Below are positions 23,762 through 31,298 of a stretch of DNA of 38,040 bases, in pieces. Positions within the stretch are counted from its first letter, which is position 1. Each line of letters starts with the position of its first letter. The translations under genes and the position numbers were made by a program. The notes under the pieces were generated by a model. That model saw nothing but the letters and a program-made list of their open reading frames with translations. It had not been told where the DNA came from and did not search any database. Source of the DNA: a virus; IMG/VR virus record IMGVR_UViG_3300042553_000266, positions 1 through 38,040 of that record; one strand, 5' to 3'.

Positions 23762-24309
23762 AGGCCGCCCCACTGGTCCGCCATCGCGGCAGCGATGCCT
23801 GCGTAAGTCTTGCTGCGTTCTTTCCAACGTGTCGGGCTTGGCGCCATGCGATGCACCCGCGCCTCGCGCCCGTCTACGATGTTGGTGGGTGTCAGTTTCT
23901 GGAGATTTTTCAACCACAGACAAGTCGCTTTTGTTTCGCCGTGCCCAAACTGCCACGGCTGGATCACTTGGTCAGGCTTGCGGATGCGACTGCTGATGAT
24001 GCTGACCGGGTTCTCCAGCGCGATGCGCGGTATCGGCGCGGCCAGCAGAAGGCGCACGAAGTCCAGCGCCTCAGCCTGCTCGACCTGCTTGTCCCTGAAC
24101 CAGCGAGCGCCGCTGACCGCCAAGTGCGTGCAGGGCGGGTGCGCCACCATCAGATCCCAGCCGTCGCCCAGCACGTCCCGGACGTCGCCTTGATAGTGCG
24201 GCCCCGGCGCGTCGGTCGGCAGCAGGTCGCAGGACATGGCGTCATGTCCTCGGGCGATGAACGCATCCCGCACCGCGCCGCTGTATTCACACGCGACAAG
24301 GACTTTCAT
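23758..24309 (-). CDS. C5 cytosine methyltransferase-like protein
   Basis: A 183-residue protein starting at ATG 24309, MKVLVACEYSGAVRDAFIAR, a motif I-like SAM-binding start. Motif IV is represented by VAHPPCTHLAVSG with Cys60 as the possible nucleophile, and motif VI by IALENP at 96-101. It is far shorter than a typical C5 methyltransferase (over 300 residues) and has no obvious target-recognition domain. This compact 'C.YSG..RDAF...GH.A.SCDL.P' family is common in phages and often annotated as a methyltransferase, but activity is rarely shown. It overlaps its neighbours at both ends by 4 nt. Confidence 0.75.
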   Translation of the reverse strand: MKVLVACEYSGAVRDAFIARGHDAMSCDLLPTDAPGPHYQGDVRDVLGDGWDLMVAHPPCTHLAVSGARWFRDKQVEQAEALDFVRLLLAAPIPRIALENPVSIISSRIRKPDQVIQPWQFGHGETKATCLWLKNLQKLTPTNIVDGREARVHRMAPSPTRWKERSKTYAGIAAAMADQWGGL

Positions 24310-24425
24310 AAGTCGAACATGCTCATGATGACGCCGCCGACCAGCAACGACGCCAGTACCCAGTGACCGGTGCTGTAGAGCACCACGACCGCCCAACCTA
24401 ACGCTATCAACATGATGAGAGCCAT
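24306..24425 (-). CDS. Small membrane protein, 39 aa
   Basis: A 39-codon frame starting at ATG 24425, with AGGAGAT 8 nt upstream. The peptide MALIMLIALGWAVVVLYSTG, followed by HWVLASLLVGGVIMSMFDL, has two hydrophobic segments joined by a short polar turn, i.e. one hairpin or one long membrane helix. Its stop overlaps the ATG of the methyltransferase-like gene (ATGA), and its start lies inside the end of the nuclease gene. It therefore sits exactly between two DNA-processing enzymes. Function unknown. Confidence 0.6.
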   Translation of the reverse strand: MALIMLIALGWAVVVLYSTGHWVLASLLVGGVIMSMFDL

Positions 24426-24679
24426 GCGTCGATCTCCTCTTTGGACCACACTACAATGTACCGTTGCCCGAGCCGCTGCATCTCCCGGCCAAACAACGTC
24501 TGCAAGCCGGTCAACCTGCCACCAGGGCGCTTAACCTCCACGAACCACGTCTGCCCCGGCAGGCACACGACGCGGTCCGCCACGCCCCTATGCGCCGGGC
24601 TGGTGAACTTGTACGCTACGCCTCCGTGCTCCCGCACGCGGCGGACGAGGTAGGCTTCGATGTCTTTCTCTAGTTCCAT
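24407..24679 (-). CDS. VRR-NUC domain nuclease
   Basis: A 90-residue single-domain nuclease of the PD-(D/E)XK fold. ATG 24679 gives MELEKDIEAYLVRRVREHGG, the standard N terminus; a GTG start at 24715 is possible but adds only a Cys-rich extension. Catalytic residues are visible as Asp35 (RGVADRVV), Glu48 and Lys50 (FVEVKRPGG) and Gln60 (GLQ). VRR-NUC proteins process branched DNA such as Holliday junctions or flaps. Its pairing with an SNF2 helicase downstream is the usual phage arrangement. First gene of the minus-strand unit. Confidence 0.87.
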   Translation of the reverse strand: MELEKDIEAYLVRRVREHGGVAYKFTSPAHRGVADRVVCLPGQTWFVEVKRPGGRLTGLQTLFGREMQRLGQRYIVVWSKEEIDAWLSSC

Positions 24680-24707
24680 GCTGCACAGCTTGCCACACAA
24701 AAAAGTG

Positions 24708-24737
24708 TTGCACAACCCCTAAGTTTTGCGCTAGAGT
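24708..24737 (+). promoter_or_regulatory. Candidate sigma70-type promoter
   Basis: TTGCAC (24708-24713) and TAGAGT (24732-24737) with an 18-nt spacer, in the only long gap between the divergent nuclease genes. Transcription would begin near 24744, about 26 nt before the GTG start at 24770. A short dyad GTTG-CA-CAAC overlaps the -35 element and could be an operator. Confidence 0.5.
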
Positions 24738-24769
24738 TCGTCCAGCAGTGCCAACCAAAGGAGAGTACC

Positions 24770-24952
24770 GTGAAGCTGGAGTTGACTGAGAGTGAAGTGA
24801 AGGACATCGTGCTGCGCCACATTCGCGAGGTGTTCCCTACGTTCCCTGCGCCGTGGCGCAGCGTCGAGTTCGATTGCGGCTATGGCTACTTTAGGAAAGC
24901 CGTTGTCGAGACCAGACCTGAAGAAGGAGATGGTGATGATGACCGCGCATAG
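24770..24952 (+). CDS. Small acidic hypothetical protein, 60 aa
   Basis: A 60-residue protein with a GTG start preceded by AAAGGAGAG at ideal distance. It begins MKLELTESEVKDIVLRHIRE and ends in an acidic tail EEGDGDDDRA. The 'T..EV...V..H....FP' helix and SVEFDCGYGYFRKAVVE strand are seen in short phage proteins at the head of replication modules. No function is recognised. The last 17 nt overlap the next gene. Confidence 0.65.
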   Translation: MKLELTESEVKDIVLRHIREVFPTFPAPWRSVEFDCGYGYFRKAVVETRPEEGDGDDDRA

Positions 24953-26024
24953 CAGCATCGTCGGCGGCAGCACCGCCAAGCGCGTTATCGCTTGCCCCGG
25001 CAGCGTGGCGCTCTGCGCCAAGATGCCGCCCACCCCGCCCAGCCCCTACGCCCAAGAGGGTACGCTCCTGCACTCGGCCATCCAGATGGTGGTCGAGAGT
25101 GGTGAGAAGGCTATGGACGTCGCGCTCTCTATGTGGCTGGAGCCAGCACAGACAGAGAAGTTGCTGTTTTGCGAAGAGGCGCTCGACCTGATCGACCCGC
25201 TGTTTGAAGTCGAGTGGCGCCCGGAGCAGCGCGTCGAGTTCGACGGTGCGTTGCAAGGCGTGTTCGGTACTGTGGACATGCTGGGCGTGCTTGGCGAGAC
25301 CGGCTACGTGCTGGACTGGAAGTTCGGCGACGGCGTGGCGGTCGAGGCGCAAGAGAACGAGCAGCTTCTGTTCTACGCCGCTGCCGCTCGCGCCTCGGGG
25401 CATCTGCACGGCACCAGCCGCCTGCGCCTCATCATCGTCCAGCCGCCCTACGTCCGCGAGTGGGCGACCGACTGGGCGCGAGTAGACCAGTTCGAAACGG
25501 ACCTGCTGATCGCGGTCAAGCTCGCGCAGTCCGCCGAGCCGCCGATGGCCCTCGGGCCGCACTGCCGGTGGTGTGCGGCCAAGCCGATCTGCCCTATGAT
25601 GACGGGTGCGGCGGACCGTGCGCTGCGGGCCTCGCTGGAGGGCCTCGACGCTGCGGCCATCGGCGAGCACCTCCAGCAGGCGGATCTGCTGGAGGACTGG
25701 ATCAAGAGCGTCCGTGAGCTTGGCCAGCAGATGCTGGAGAACACCGTCGCCGTGCCAGGGTGGAAGCTGGTGCAGAAGCAGGCGCGGCGTAAGTGGGTCG
25801 ATGAGGCCCGAGCACTGGAGGTGTTGGGTGAGGAGTTCGTCGAGCGCACGCTGATGACGCCCGCCCAGGTCGAGAAGGTGCTGAAGAAACGCAAGGAGAC
25901 ACTGCCGGATGACTTGATTGTGGCGGTGTCCTCAGGCGTCACGCTGGCGACCGAGGCTGACCCTCGGCCCGCCGTCGTGCAAATCGGGCGGCAACTGACC
26001 GCCGCCCTTTCTAAAATCGTCTAG
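24936..26024 (+). CDS. PD-(D/E)XK nuclease of RecB/Cas4 type (DUF2800-like)
   Basis: About 362 residues; AAGGAGA precedes ATGs at 24936 and 24939, and the reading frame further upstream lies inside the previous gene. The nuclease core reads EGTLLHSAI (His46), GTVDMLG (Asp114), VLDWKFGDG (Asp127, Lys129) and ENEQLLFYAAAA (Gln143), the RecB-family pattern. Cysteines at 20, 210, 213 and 219 (CPGS at 20-23; HCRWCAAKPIC) match the 4Fe-4S arrangement of Cas4/AddB/Dna2 nucleases. DUF2800-type proteins are encoded before an SSB and a family A polymerase in many phages, as here, and likely process DNA ends in recombination-dependent replication. Confidence 0.82.
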   Translation: MMTAHSSIVGGSTAKRVIACPGSVALCAKMPPTPPSPYAQEGTLLHSAIQMVVESGEKAMDVALSMWLEPAQTEKLLFCEEALDLIDPLFEVEWRPEQRVEFDGALQGVFGTVDMLGVLGETGYVLDWKFGDGVAVEAQENEQLLFYAAAARASGHLHGTSRLRLIIVQPPYVREWATDWARVDQFETDLLIAVKLAQSAEPPMALGPHCRWCAAKPICPMMTGAADRALRASLEGLDAAAIGEHLQQADLLEDWIKSVRELGQQMLENTVAVPGWKLVQKQARRKWVDEARALEVLGEEFVERTLMTPAQVEKVLKKRKETLPDDLIVAVSSGVTLATEADPRPAVVQIGRQLTAALSKIV

Positions 26025-26036
26025 TGGAGTATTGAA

Positions 26037-26696
26037 ATGACTGGTCTTGTTAAGTTCGCTGGAGCAAACCTTCCCGCAGTGCAGTCCCTGTCCACCGCCC
26101 TCCGGGCGATTCAAGCCGACGTCGGCCCCGCGGGATCCGCCATCCTCAAGATGGACAAAGGGGGCCATTGGGTGTTCGGCGCCGATCAAACTGAGGTGGA
26201 GGAGGGCAGCAAGTGGGCCATCAACCCCTTCGGTTTCGTCCACGGCTATATCGCTTGGGGTGAAGGTGACGTCCTCGCTGAGAAGCTGGTGCCGATCACG
26301 CAGCCGCTGCCGGAGGTGGACGCTGCGCCGCCCGGTGCTCGCAAGGGCTGGGAGTTGCAGGTCGGCCTTCAGGCCAAGTGCATCAGCGGTGAGGACGAAG
26401 GGCTGGAGGTGCGCTACGCCACTACCTCGGTGGGCGGCAAGCGTGCCGTGCAGGGGTTGGCCTTGAAGATCGCCGAGCAGGTCGAGAAGGATCCCAGCAA
26501 GCCGGTGCCGGTGGTCACGCTGTCGAAGTCGCACTACCAGCACAAGCAGTACGGCAGGATTTACACCCCGGAGTTTGGGGTCGTGGATTGGGTCTCGATG
26601 ACGGGCGAGGACGCGGCTGACGCCGACGCCGAGCCGGAAGTCGAGGCGGCAGAGGACGCCGAGCAGCCGCGCCGTCGTCGTCGCGTCGCAGCCTAA
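26037..26696 (+). CDS. Probable ssDNA-binding protein
   Basis: A 219-residue protein, 12 nt after the nuclease gene with GGAG upstream. Residues 1-180 are mixed beta (GHWVFGADQTEVEEGSKWAI, GFVHGYIAWGEGDVL, WELQVGLQAKCISGEDEGLE, VPVVTLSKSHYQHKQYGRIY). The tail from about 195 is strongly acidic (DAADADAEPEVEAAEDAE) and ends with a basic patch RRRRRVAA. An OB-like core with an acidic tail, and the place between a DUF2800-type nuclease and a family A polymerase where DUF2815/Enc34-type SSBs usually lie, argue for ssDNA binding. The family itself is not recognised, and the terminal basic patch is unlike bacterial SSB. Confidence 0.6.
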   Translation: MTGLVKFAGANLPAVQSLSTALRAIQADVGPAGSAILKMDKGGHWVFGADQTEVEEGSKWAINPFGFVHGYIAWGEGDVLAEKLVPITQPLPEVDAAPPGARKGWELQVGLQAKCISGEDEGLEVRYATTSVGGKRAVQGLALKIAEQVEKDPSKPVPVVTLSKSHYQHKQYGRIYTPEFGVVDWVSMTGEDAADADAEPEVEAAEDAEQPRRRRRVAA

Positions 26697-26711
26697 CCCA
26701 ACTGCGGAGGG

Positions 26712-26729
26712 CGGGGGCTTCGGCCCCCG
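26712..26729 (+). terminator. UUCG hairpin terminator, third copy
   Basis: CGGGGGC-TTCG-GCCCCCG has a 7-bp stem followed by TTTTCGTTT, a good intrinsic terminator. It starts 15 nt after the stop of the SSB-like gene but ends only 9 nt before the polymerase ATG, so it may act as an attenuator for the polymerase. Confidence 0.85.
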
Positions 26730-26738
26730 TTTTCGTTT

Positions 26739-28700
26739 ATGCCCATACTTTGGCTAGATTTTGAAACCCGCAGCCGCTGTGACCTGAAGGCTGCGGGCAC
26801 TTACAACTACGCGCTCGACGCCAGCACCGAGGTGCTGTGCATGTCCTACGCGTTCGATGATGAACTTGTTAAGACATGGGTGCCCGGATCACCATTTCCG
26901 GCTGACGTGTTAAACCACACGGGCCAGATCCGCGCTCACAACGCCGCGTTCGAAAGGCTAATCTTTTGGCATGTGCTGGAGATCCCGTTCCGGCTGGAGC
27001 AGTTCTACTGCACCGCCGCGCAGGCCCGCGCTAACTGCGCTCCCGGCTCGCTGGAGGACGTCGGAAGGTTCGCCAGCTCTGACATGCGGAAGGACCATCG
27101 AGGGGCGCAACTGATCCGACTGCTGTGCGTCCCGCAGGCGGACGGGACGTTCCGCGAAGACCCGGCGCTGATGCGGGAAATGATCGCCTATTGCGAACAG
27201 GACGTCCGCGCCATGCGGGAGATCAGCAAGGCGCTGCGCGACCTGTCGGACGAGGAACTGGCCGACTATCACGTCAACGAGCGCATCAACGACCGAGGCG
27301 TCCGAGTGGACGTGCCGCTGTGCGCCGCCGCCCAGGTCTACGCCGAGGCCGAGCGGGTGGAGATCGAGGCGCTGGTGCGGGAGGTGACCAACGGCGCCGT
27401 CACGTCGGTGCGCTCGCCGACGATGCGCCAATGGGTGCTGGAGCGTCTCGGCCCCGAGGCCCGCAAGCTAGCCAAGGTTCAAAAGGGCGAGCAAGAGAAG
27501 GACAGCCTCGACAAGAGCGTGCGGGCTAACCTGCTGGTGCTGGCCGAGGAAGACCCCGCCGAGGTGCCGCCTGACGTGGCCGACGTGTTGCAGTGCGCTG
27601 ACGATCTGTGGGCCAGCAGTGTCGCCAAGTTCGCCCGTCTCCAGGCGCTGGCCGACGTCGAGGACAGCCGGGTGCGGGGCGCGTTCGTCTTCGCTGGCGG
27701 CGCTGCGACCGGACGGGCTTCGTCGTATGGCGCCCAGGTGCATAACTTTACCCGCAAGGTGGCTGACGATCCGGCCAGTGCCCGCGATGCGATGGTGCGA
27801 CGACATGAGATCGTGCCGCGCTTCGGCGCCAGGGTGACCGACGTCCTGCGGGGGATGCTTCGGCCCGCGCTGATCCCGGCGCCGGGGCACGTTTTCGTGG
27901 CCGCGGACTGGTCGGCCATTGAGGGGCGAGTCCACCCGTGGCTGTCGGACTCGCCTGCGGGCGAGCGCAAGTTGGACGTGTTCCGCGAGGGCCTCGAGCC
28001 GTACAAGGTCAACGCCAGCGCCACGTTCCACGTCGCTTACGAGAACGTCACGGGCGAACAGCGGCAGGTCGGCAAGGTGCAGGAGTTGGCGCTGGGGTTC
28101 CTCGGTGGTGTCGGCGCTTTTGAGACGTTCGGCAGGGTCTACGGCGTGCGCCTGCCTGCCGCCGAGGCCCGCCGTGCCGTAGACGGCTGGCGAGCGGCGA
28201 ACCCTTGGGCGCAGGAGCACGGCTGGCGGCTGGATGCTGCCGCCCGCGCCGCTATGCGCTCGCCAGGAAAGGAAGTGACCGCTGCGCGGATAACGTACTA
28301 CTATGACCGCGAGCACCTGTGGTACATCCTGCCGTCTGGCCGCATCCTGCGCTACCCGTATGCCCGCTTTGACGACGACGGCAGCATTTCGTATGCAAAA
28401 GCGGCGTGGAAGCCATCAGCGGATGCGACCGAATGGCCGAGGGCGCGGTTGTGGGCTGGGTTGCAGTGCGAGAACGTGACGCAGGCAGCGGCAAACGACA
28501 TCCTGCGGTCGGCGCTGCGGCGGCTGGAGGGGCGTTGGGCCGTAGTACTACACGTCCACGATGAAGTGGTGCTAGAGGTGCCACGCCGCAAGGCGGAAGC
28601 CGCGCAGGAGGATCTGCTGGCGATCATGCGGGAGCCGCCGTCATGGGCGAGCGGGCTGCCGTTAGACGCGAAGGCAGAGGTTATGGACCGTTACTGCTGA
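26739..28700 (+). CDS. DNA polymerase, family A with 3'-5' exonuclease
   Basis: A 653-residue replicative polymerase. Exonuclease motifs: ExoI LDFETRS (Asp7, Glu9), ExoII HNAAFERL (Glu in place of the usual Asp after the aromatic residue), ExoIII YCEQDV (Tyr151, Asp155). Polymerase motifs: A VAADWSAIEGR (Asp390, Glu395), B RQVGKVQELALGFLGG (Arg442, Lys446) and C LHVHDEVVLEVP (His607, Asp608, Glu609). Length fits phage enzymes lacking the 5'-3' exonuclease. There is no Shine-Dalgarno sequence; the terminator-like hairpin ends 9 nt before the ATG, yet the start is certain because ExoI begins at residue 6. No nearby alternative start exists. Confidence 0.93.
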   Translation: MPILWLDFETRSRCDLKAAGTYNYALDASTEVLCMSYAFDDELVKTWVPGSPFPADVLNHTGQIRAHNAAFERLIFWHVLEIPFRLEQFYCTAAQARANCAPGSLEDVGRFASSDMRKDHRGAQLIRLLCVPQADGTFREDPALMREMIAYCEQDVRAMREISKALRDLSDEELADYHVNERINDRGVRVDVPLCAAAQVYAEAERVEIEALVREVTNGAVTSVRSPTMRQWVLERLGPEARKLAKVQKGEQEKDSLDKSVRANLLVLAEEDPAEVPPDVADVLQCADDLWASSVAKFARLQALADVEDSRVRGAFVFAGGAATGRASSYGAQVHNFTRKVADDPASARDAMVRRHEIVPRFGARVTDVLRGMLRPALIPAPGHVFVAADWSAIEGRVHPWLSDSPAGERKLDVFREGLEPYKVNASATFHVAYENVTGEQRQVGKVQELALGFLGGVGAFETFGRVYGVRLPAAEARRAVDGWRAANPWAQEHGWRLDAAARAAMRSPGKEVTAARITYYYDREHLWYILPSGRILRYPYARFDDDGSISYAKAAWKPSADATEWPRARLWAGLQCENVTQAAANDILRSALRRLEGRWAVVLHVHDEVVLEVPRRKAEAAQEDLLAIMREPPSWASGLPLDAKAEVMDRYC

Positions 28701-28709
28701 GATCACAAA

Positions 28710-31040
28710 ATGACAACAACCGGAGAGTTCATCAAGTGGTTCGCTGCGCTGGCGCCGGAGGGCGAGACGGCGCTGCTGGTACGGCAGAAGCCGCTCACGC
28801 CGCTTCAGTACCACGCCGACGGCGCCGTCAAAGCGACGTGGCCCGCCGTCATGCCGGGGCCGGGTGCCAGGGCGATGCGCGAAGGGCAGAGTTGGTACGG
28901 CAACACCGCTTCGTTCATCCTCGACCGGATGCGCGAGCGGGTGTCTGTAGCGGCGAAGAATTGCGAGTTCGTGCTGGTCATGATCCTCGATGACGTCAGC
29001 ACCAAGAGCAAAGAGCCGTCGCTGCCGCCGACGTGGGTCATGGAAACGTCGCCGGGTAACTTCCAATGGGGTTATGCGTTCAGCGAACAGCCGCCCAAGC
29101 AGCACTTCGCCGCCGCGATAGCTGCTATCGCCGAGGCGGGCTATACCGACCCCGGCGCGGGTAATCCCGTTCGTAACTTTCGCCTGCCAGGGAGCGTCAA
29201 CCTCAAGCAGGGCAAGGGCGAGTTCGCCGCCCGGCTGGTGGAGTTCGAGCCGTCGCGTGAGTACACCCTCGATGAGATCTGCTCAGCCCTCGGCGTCACG
29301 TATGACCCCGAGGCGGGCGGAAGTGGTCCAGCGCCCGTCTACGTGGTCGATGACGGCGGCGATGACGTAGCGGCGTGGCTCGTTGGGCAGGGGCTGGTGT
29401 ACTCGCGCCCGAATAGCACGGGCTGGATGGGGGTCGCCTGCCCTAACGCTGAGCAGCATACCGACGGCTCGCCGGAGGGCCGTTATCACCCGGCGTCGCG
29501 GTCGTACTGCTGCTTGCACTCGCACTGCCTCCACTTAGACTCGCGGGCATTCTTGCGATGGGTAGCGGTTAACGGTGGGCCGCAGCGCGAGCCAGGACTG
29601 CGCGAGGAACTGGTCGCCACCCGGCTGGCCTCGACCCTGAGTCAACTGCCCGAGCCGCCCGCCGAGTTGACCGAAGCCGCCGCTGCCGTGGTCGCCGAGG
29701 TCGAACTGCGGGAACTGGGCCGCATCGAGAAGGGGCAGTGGTTCGAACGGTTCGCATACGTGCTGGCCGACGATTCCTATTACCACCTAGAGACCCGGCA
29801 CGAACTGGACCGCCGTGGTTTCAACGCGCTCTATAGGCACGTCGGCTGCCGGTCGATTCACGATGGGCGCCGCGTCGAAGCAAGCATTTGCTTCGACGAA
29901 AACCGCAGCGCAGCAGGCGGTCGCGTGCTTAGCGGCATGACCTACGCTGCCGGCGAATCGGCGCTCGTCACGAACAGCGACGGCGAGGTATTCGGCAATC
30001 GTTGGCGCGATGCGAGGGCAGCGGTCGACCGTGAAGCAGAGGTGGACATCAGCCGGTGGCTGGAGTTGTGCGAACGGCTGGTGCCTGAGCGGTCGGAATT
30101 GGAGCACCTATGGGACATCATGGCGTTCAAGCTTCAGCATCCCGAGGTCAAGGTGAATCACGCCGTTCTCCACGCCGGGACGCAAGGTTGCGGCAAAGAC
30201 ACCCTGTGGGCGCCGTTTCAATGGGCGGTTTGCGGTGGTCGGGACGTCGAAGCGTTGCGAAACCATCAGAAGATGGACGTGGCAGATTTAGAGAGTCAAT
30301 GGGGTTATGCGCTTGAGTCCGAGATTATCGTGCTCAACGAACTACACGAATCAGCGGCTGCGGAAAGGCGAGCGTTGGCCAACCGACTGAAGCCTATTAT
30401 CGCGGCCCCGCCGTTGACGTTGACTGTCAACCGTAAGCACAAGCACCCGTATGAGGTGATGAACAGGGTTTTTGTGCTCGCATTTTCAAACTATCACGTC
30501 CCGATATCGATTGATTCTCAGGACCGTCGATGGTTTTGCGTCTGGTCTCACGCGCCGATCATGCATGACGGCGAGGGGAAGGCGTTCTGGCGCTGGTTTC
30601 GTCAAGGTGGCTTTGCTGGGGTTGCGGCGTGGCTCTGGCGCCGAGACGTGTCGGCGTTCGACGCGGGTGCGACGCCGAAGTGGACCGATTACAAGTACTC
30701 GCTGATTGAGCATTCCATGTCGCAAACTGAATCGTTCCTTGTCGGCATGATCCGTGGCCGTCATGGCGAGTTCGCGAAGGGCGCGGTCTGTGGCCCGTAT
30801 GGGGCTTTGTGCGAGCGCGTGCAGGCGATGGCGCCCCCAGGAGCACGGGTCTATCAGGCTGCGCTGCTACACGCCTTCGGTGAGGCCGGATGGGTGGACA
30901 TGGGGCGTCTGGCATCGTCGGAGTACAGCACGAAGAAGCATATCTTCGCTGCGCCCGACGTGGTGCGGATGATGTCCAAGTCAGACATCCGCAGGCTGGT
31001 AGAAGACGTGCCGCCAGGGGCGTTGAAGGTCGTCAAGTAG
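28710..31040 (+). CDS. Primase-helicase (RepB-like primase plus SF3-type helicase)
   Basis: A 776-residue protein, 9 nt after the polymerase gene. The N-terminal 200 residues resemble an archaeo-eukaryotic/RepB-type primase: FVLVMILDDVSTKSKE with the acidic pair, and LPPTWVMETSPGNFQWGYAF. Residues 490-498 give the Walker A TQGCGKDT within HAGTQGCGKDTLWAPF. The downstream NHQKMDVADLESQWGYALES, then EIIVLNELHE (Walker B) and NRVFVLAFSNY, with SQDRRWF, correspond to DUF5906/VapE-like helicases with motif C and an arginine finger. A Cys/His cluster around 260-280 (CPNAEQH, CCLHSHCLH) may be a zinc site. It should prime and unwind the phage replication fork with the adjacent polymerase. Confidence 0.85.
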   Translation: MTTTGEFIKWFAALAPEGETALLVRQKPLTPLQYHADGAVKATWPAVMPGPGARAMREGQSWYGNTASFILDRMRERVSVAAKNCEFVLVMILDDVSTKSKEPSLPPTWVMETSPGNFQWGYAFSEQPPKQHFAAAIAAIAEAGYTDPGAGNPVRNFRLPGSVNLKQGKGEFAARLVEFEPSREYTLDEICSALGVTYDPEAGGSGPAPVYVVDDGGDDVAAWLVGQGLVYSRPNSTGWMGVACPNAEQHTDGSPEGRYHPASRSYCCLHSHCLHLDSRAFLRWVAVNGGPQREPGLREELVATRLASTLSQLPEPPAELTEAAAAVVAEVELRELGRIEKGQWFERFAYVLADDSYYHLETRHELDRRGFNALYRHVGCRSIHDGRRVEASICFDENRSAAGGRVLSGMTYAAGESALVTNSDGEVFGNRWRDARAAVDREAEVDISRWLELCERLVPERSELEHLWDIMAFKLQHPEVKVNHAVLHAGTQGCGKDTLWAPFQWAVCGGRDVEALRNHQKMDVADLESQWGYALESEIIVLNELHESAAAERRALANRLKPIIAAPPLTLTVNRKHKHPYEVMNRVFVLAFSNYHVPISIDSQDRRWFCVWSHAPIMHDGEGKAFWRWFRQGGFAGVAAWLWRRDVSAFDAGATPKWTDYKYSLIEHSMSQTESFLVGMIRGRHGEFAKGAVCGPYGALCERVQAMAPPGARVYQAALLHAFGEAGWVDMGRLASSEYSTKKHIFAAPDVVRMMSKSDIRRLVEDVPPGALKVVK

Positions 31041-31048
31041 AAAAAAAG

Positions 31049-31079
31049 AGGCCGACGCGAGGAGGGGGCGCGTCGGCCT
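31049..31079. terminator. Bidirectional terminator between convergent operons
   Basis: AGGCCGACGCG (31049-31059) pairs perfectly with CGCGTCGGCCT (31069-31079), an 11-bp stem with a 9-nt loop. A run of seven A on the left reads as a U tract for minus-strand transcripts, so it is canonical for the early operon; for the + strand (8 nt after the primase-helicase stop) it lacks a U tract. Confidence 0.85.
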
Positions 31080-31113
31080 TGAGTGCCCCGGGTTCGCGGC
31101 GGGGGCAGGGGAG

Positions 31114-31182
31114 TCACAAGTCGAGTGTAATCACTGCAATGATCACAATCAAGATCACGATGAGCGGCATCAGAATATGCAC
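31114..31182 (-). CDS. Tiny hydrophobic peptide, 22 aa
   Basis: On the complement a GTG at 31182, preceded by GAGGGAGCC, opens a 22-codon frame: MHILMPLIVILIVIIAVITL plus Asp-Leu. It is almost entirely one transmembrane helix. It overlaps the end of the 42-residue gene by 13 nt and is the last frame before the operon terminator. The ribosome binding site and extreme hydrophobicity favour a real membrane peptide, but it is very short. Confidence 0.42.
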   Translation of the reverse strand: MHILMPLIVILIVIIAVITLDL

Positions 31183-31298
31183 GATTCGGCTCCCTCCGTT
31201 GGGTTTGGCTTTGGTAGCCGTTTCAGGATGGGAACCCATTTGCGAAGGCGGGCGTTATAGCGCCAGCGTGGGAATGGCCAGCTGGTAGGCGGGGTCAT
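31170..31298 (-). CDS. Small basic protein, 42 aa
   Basis: ATG at 31298 overlaps the stop of the HTH gene (ATGA) and has AAGGA about 9 nt upstream. The 42 residues, MTPPTSWPFPRWRYNARLRK to ESCIF, are rich in Arg, Lys, Pro and Trp, with the basic stretch RLRKWVPILKRLPKP. The 4-nt overlap on one side and the 13-nt overlap on the other match the compact organisation of this operon. Function unknown; nucleic-acid or membrane-surface contact is possible from charge. Confidence 0.55.
   Translation of the reverse strand: MTPPTSWPFPRWRYNARLRKWVPILKRLPKPNPTEGAESCIF

Noticed and set aside
22667-23806. 379-codon + strand frame antisense to the helicase
   Set aside because: A shadow frame of the SNF2 helicase, whose full motif set is on the other strand; Arg/Leu/Val-rich with no domain pattern.
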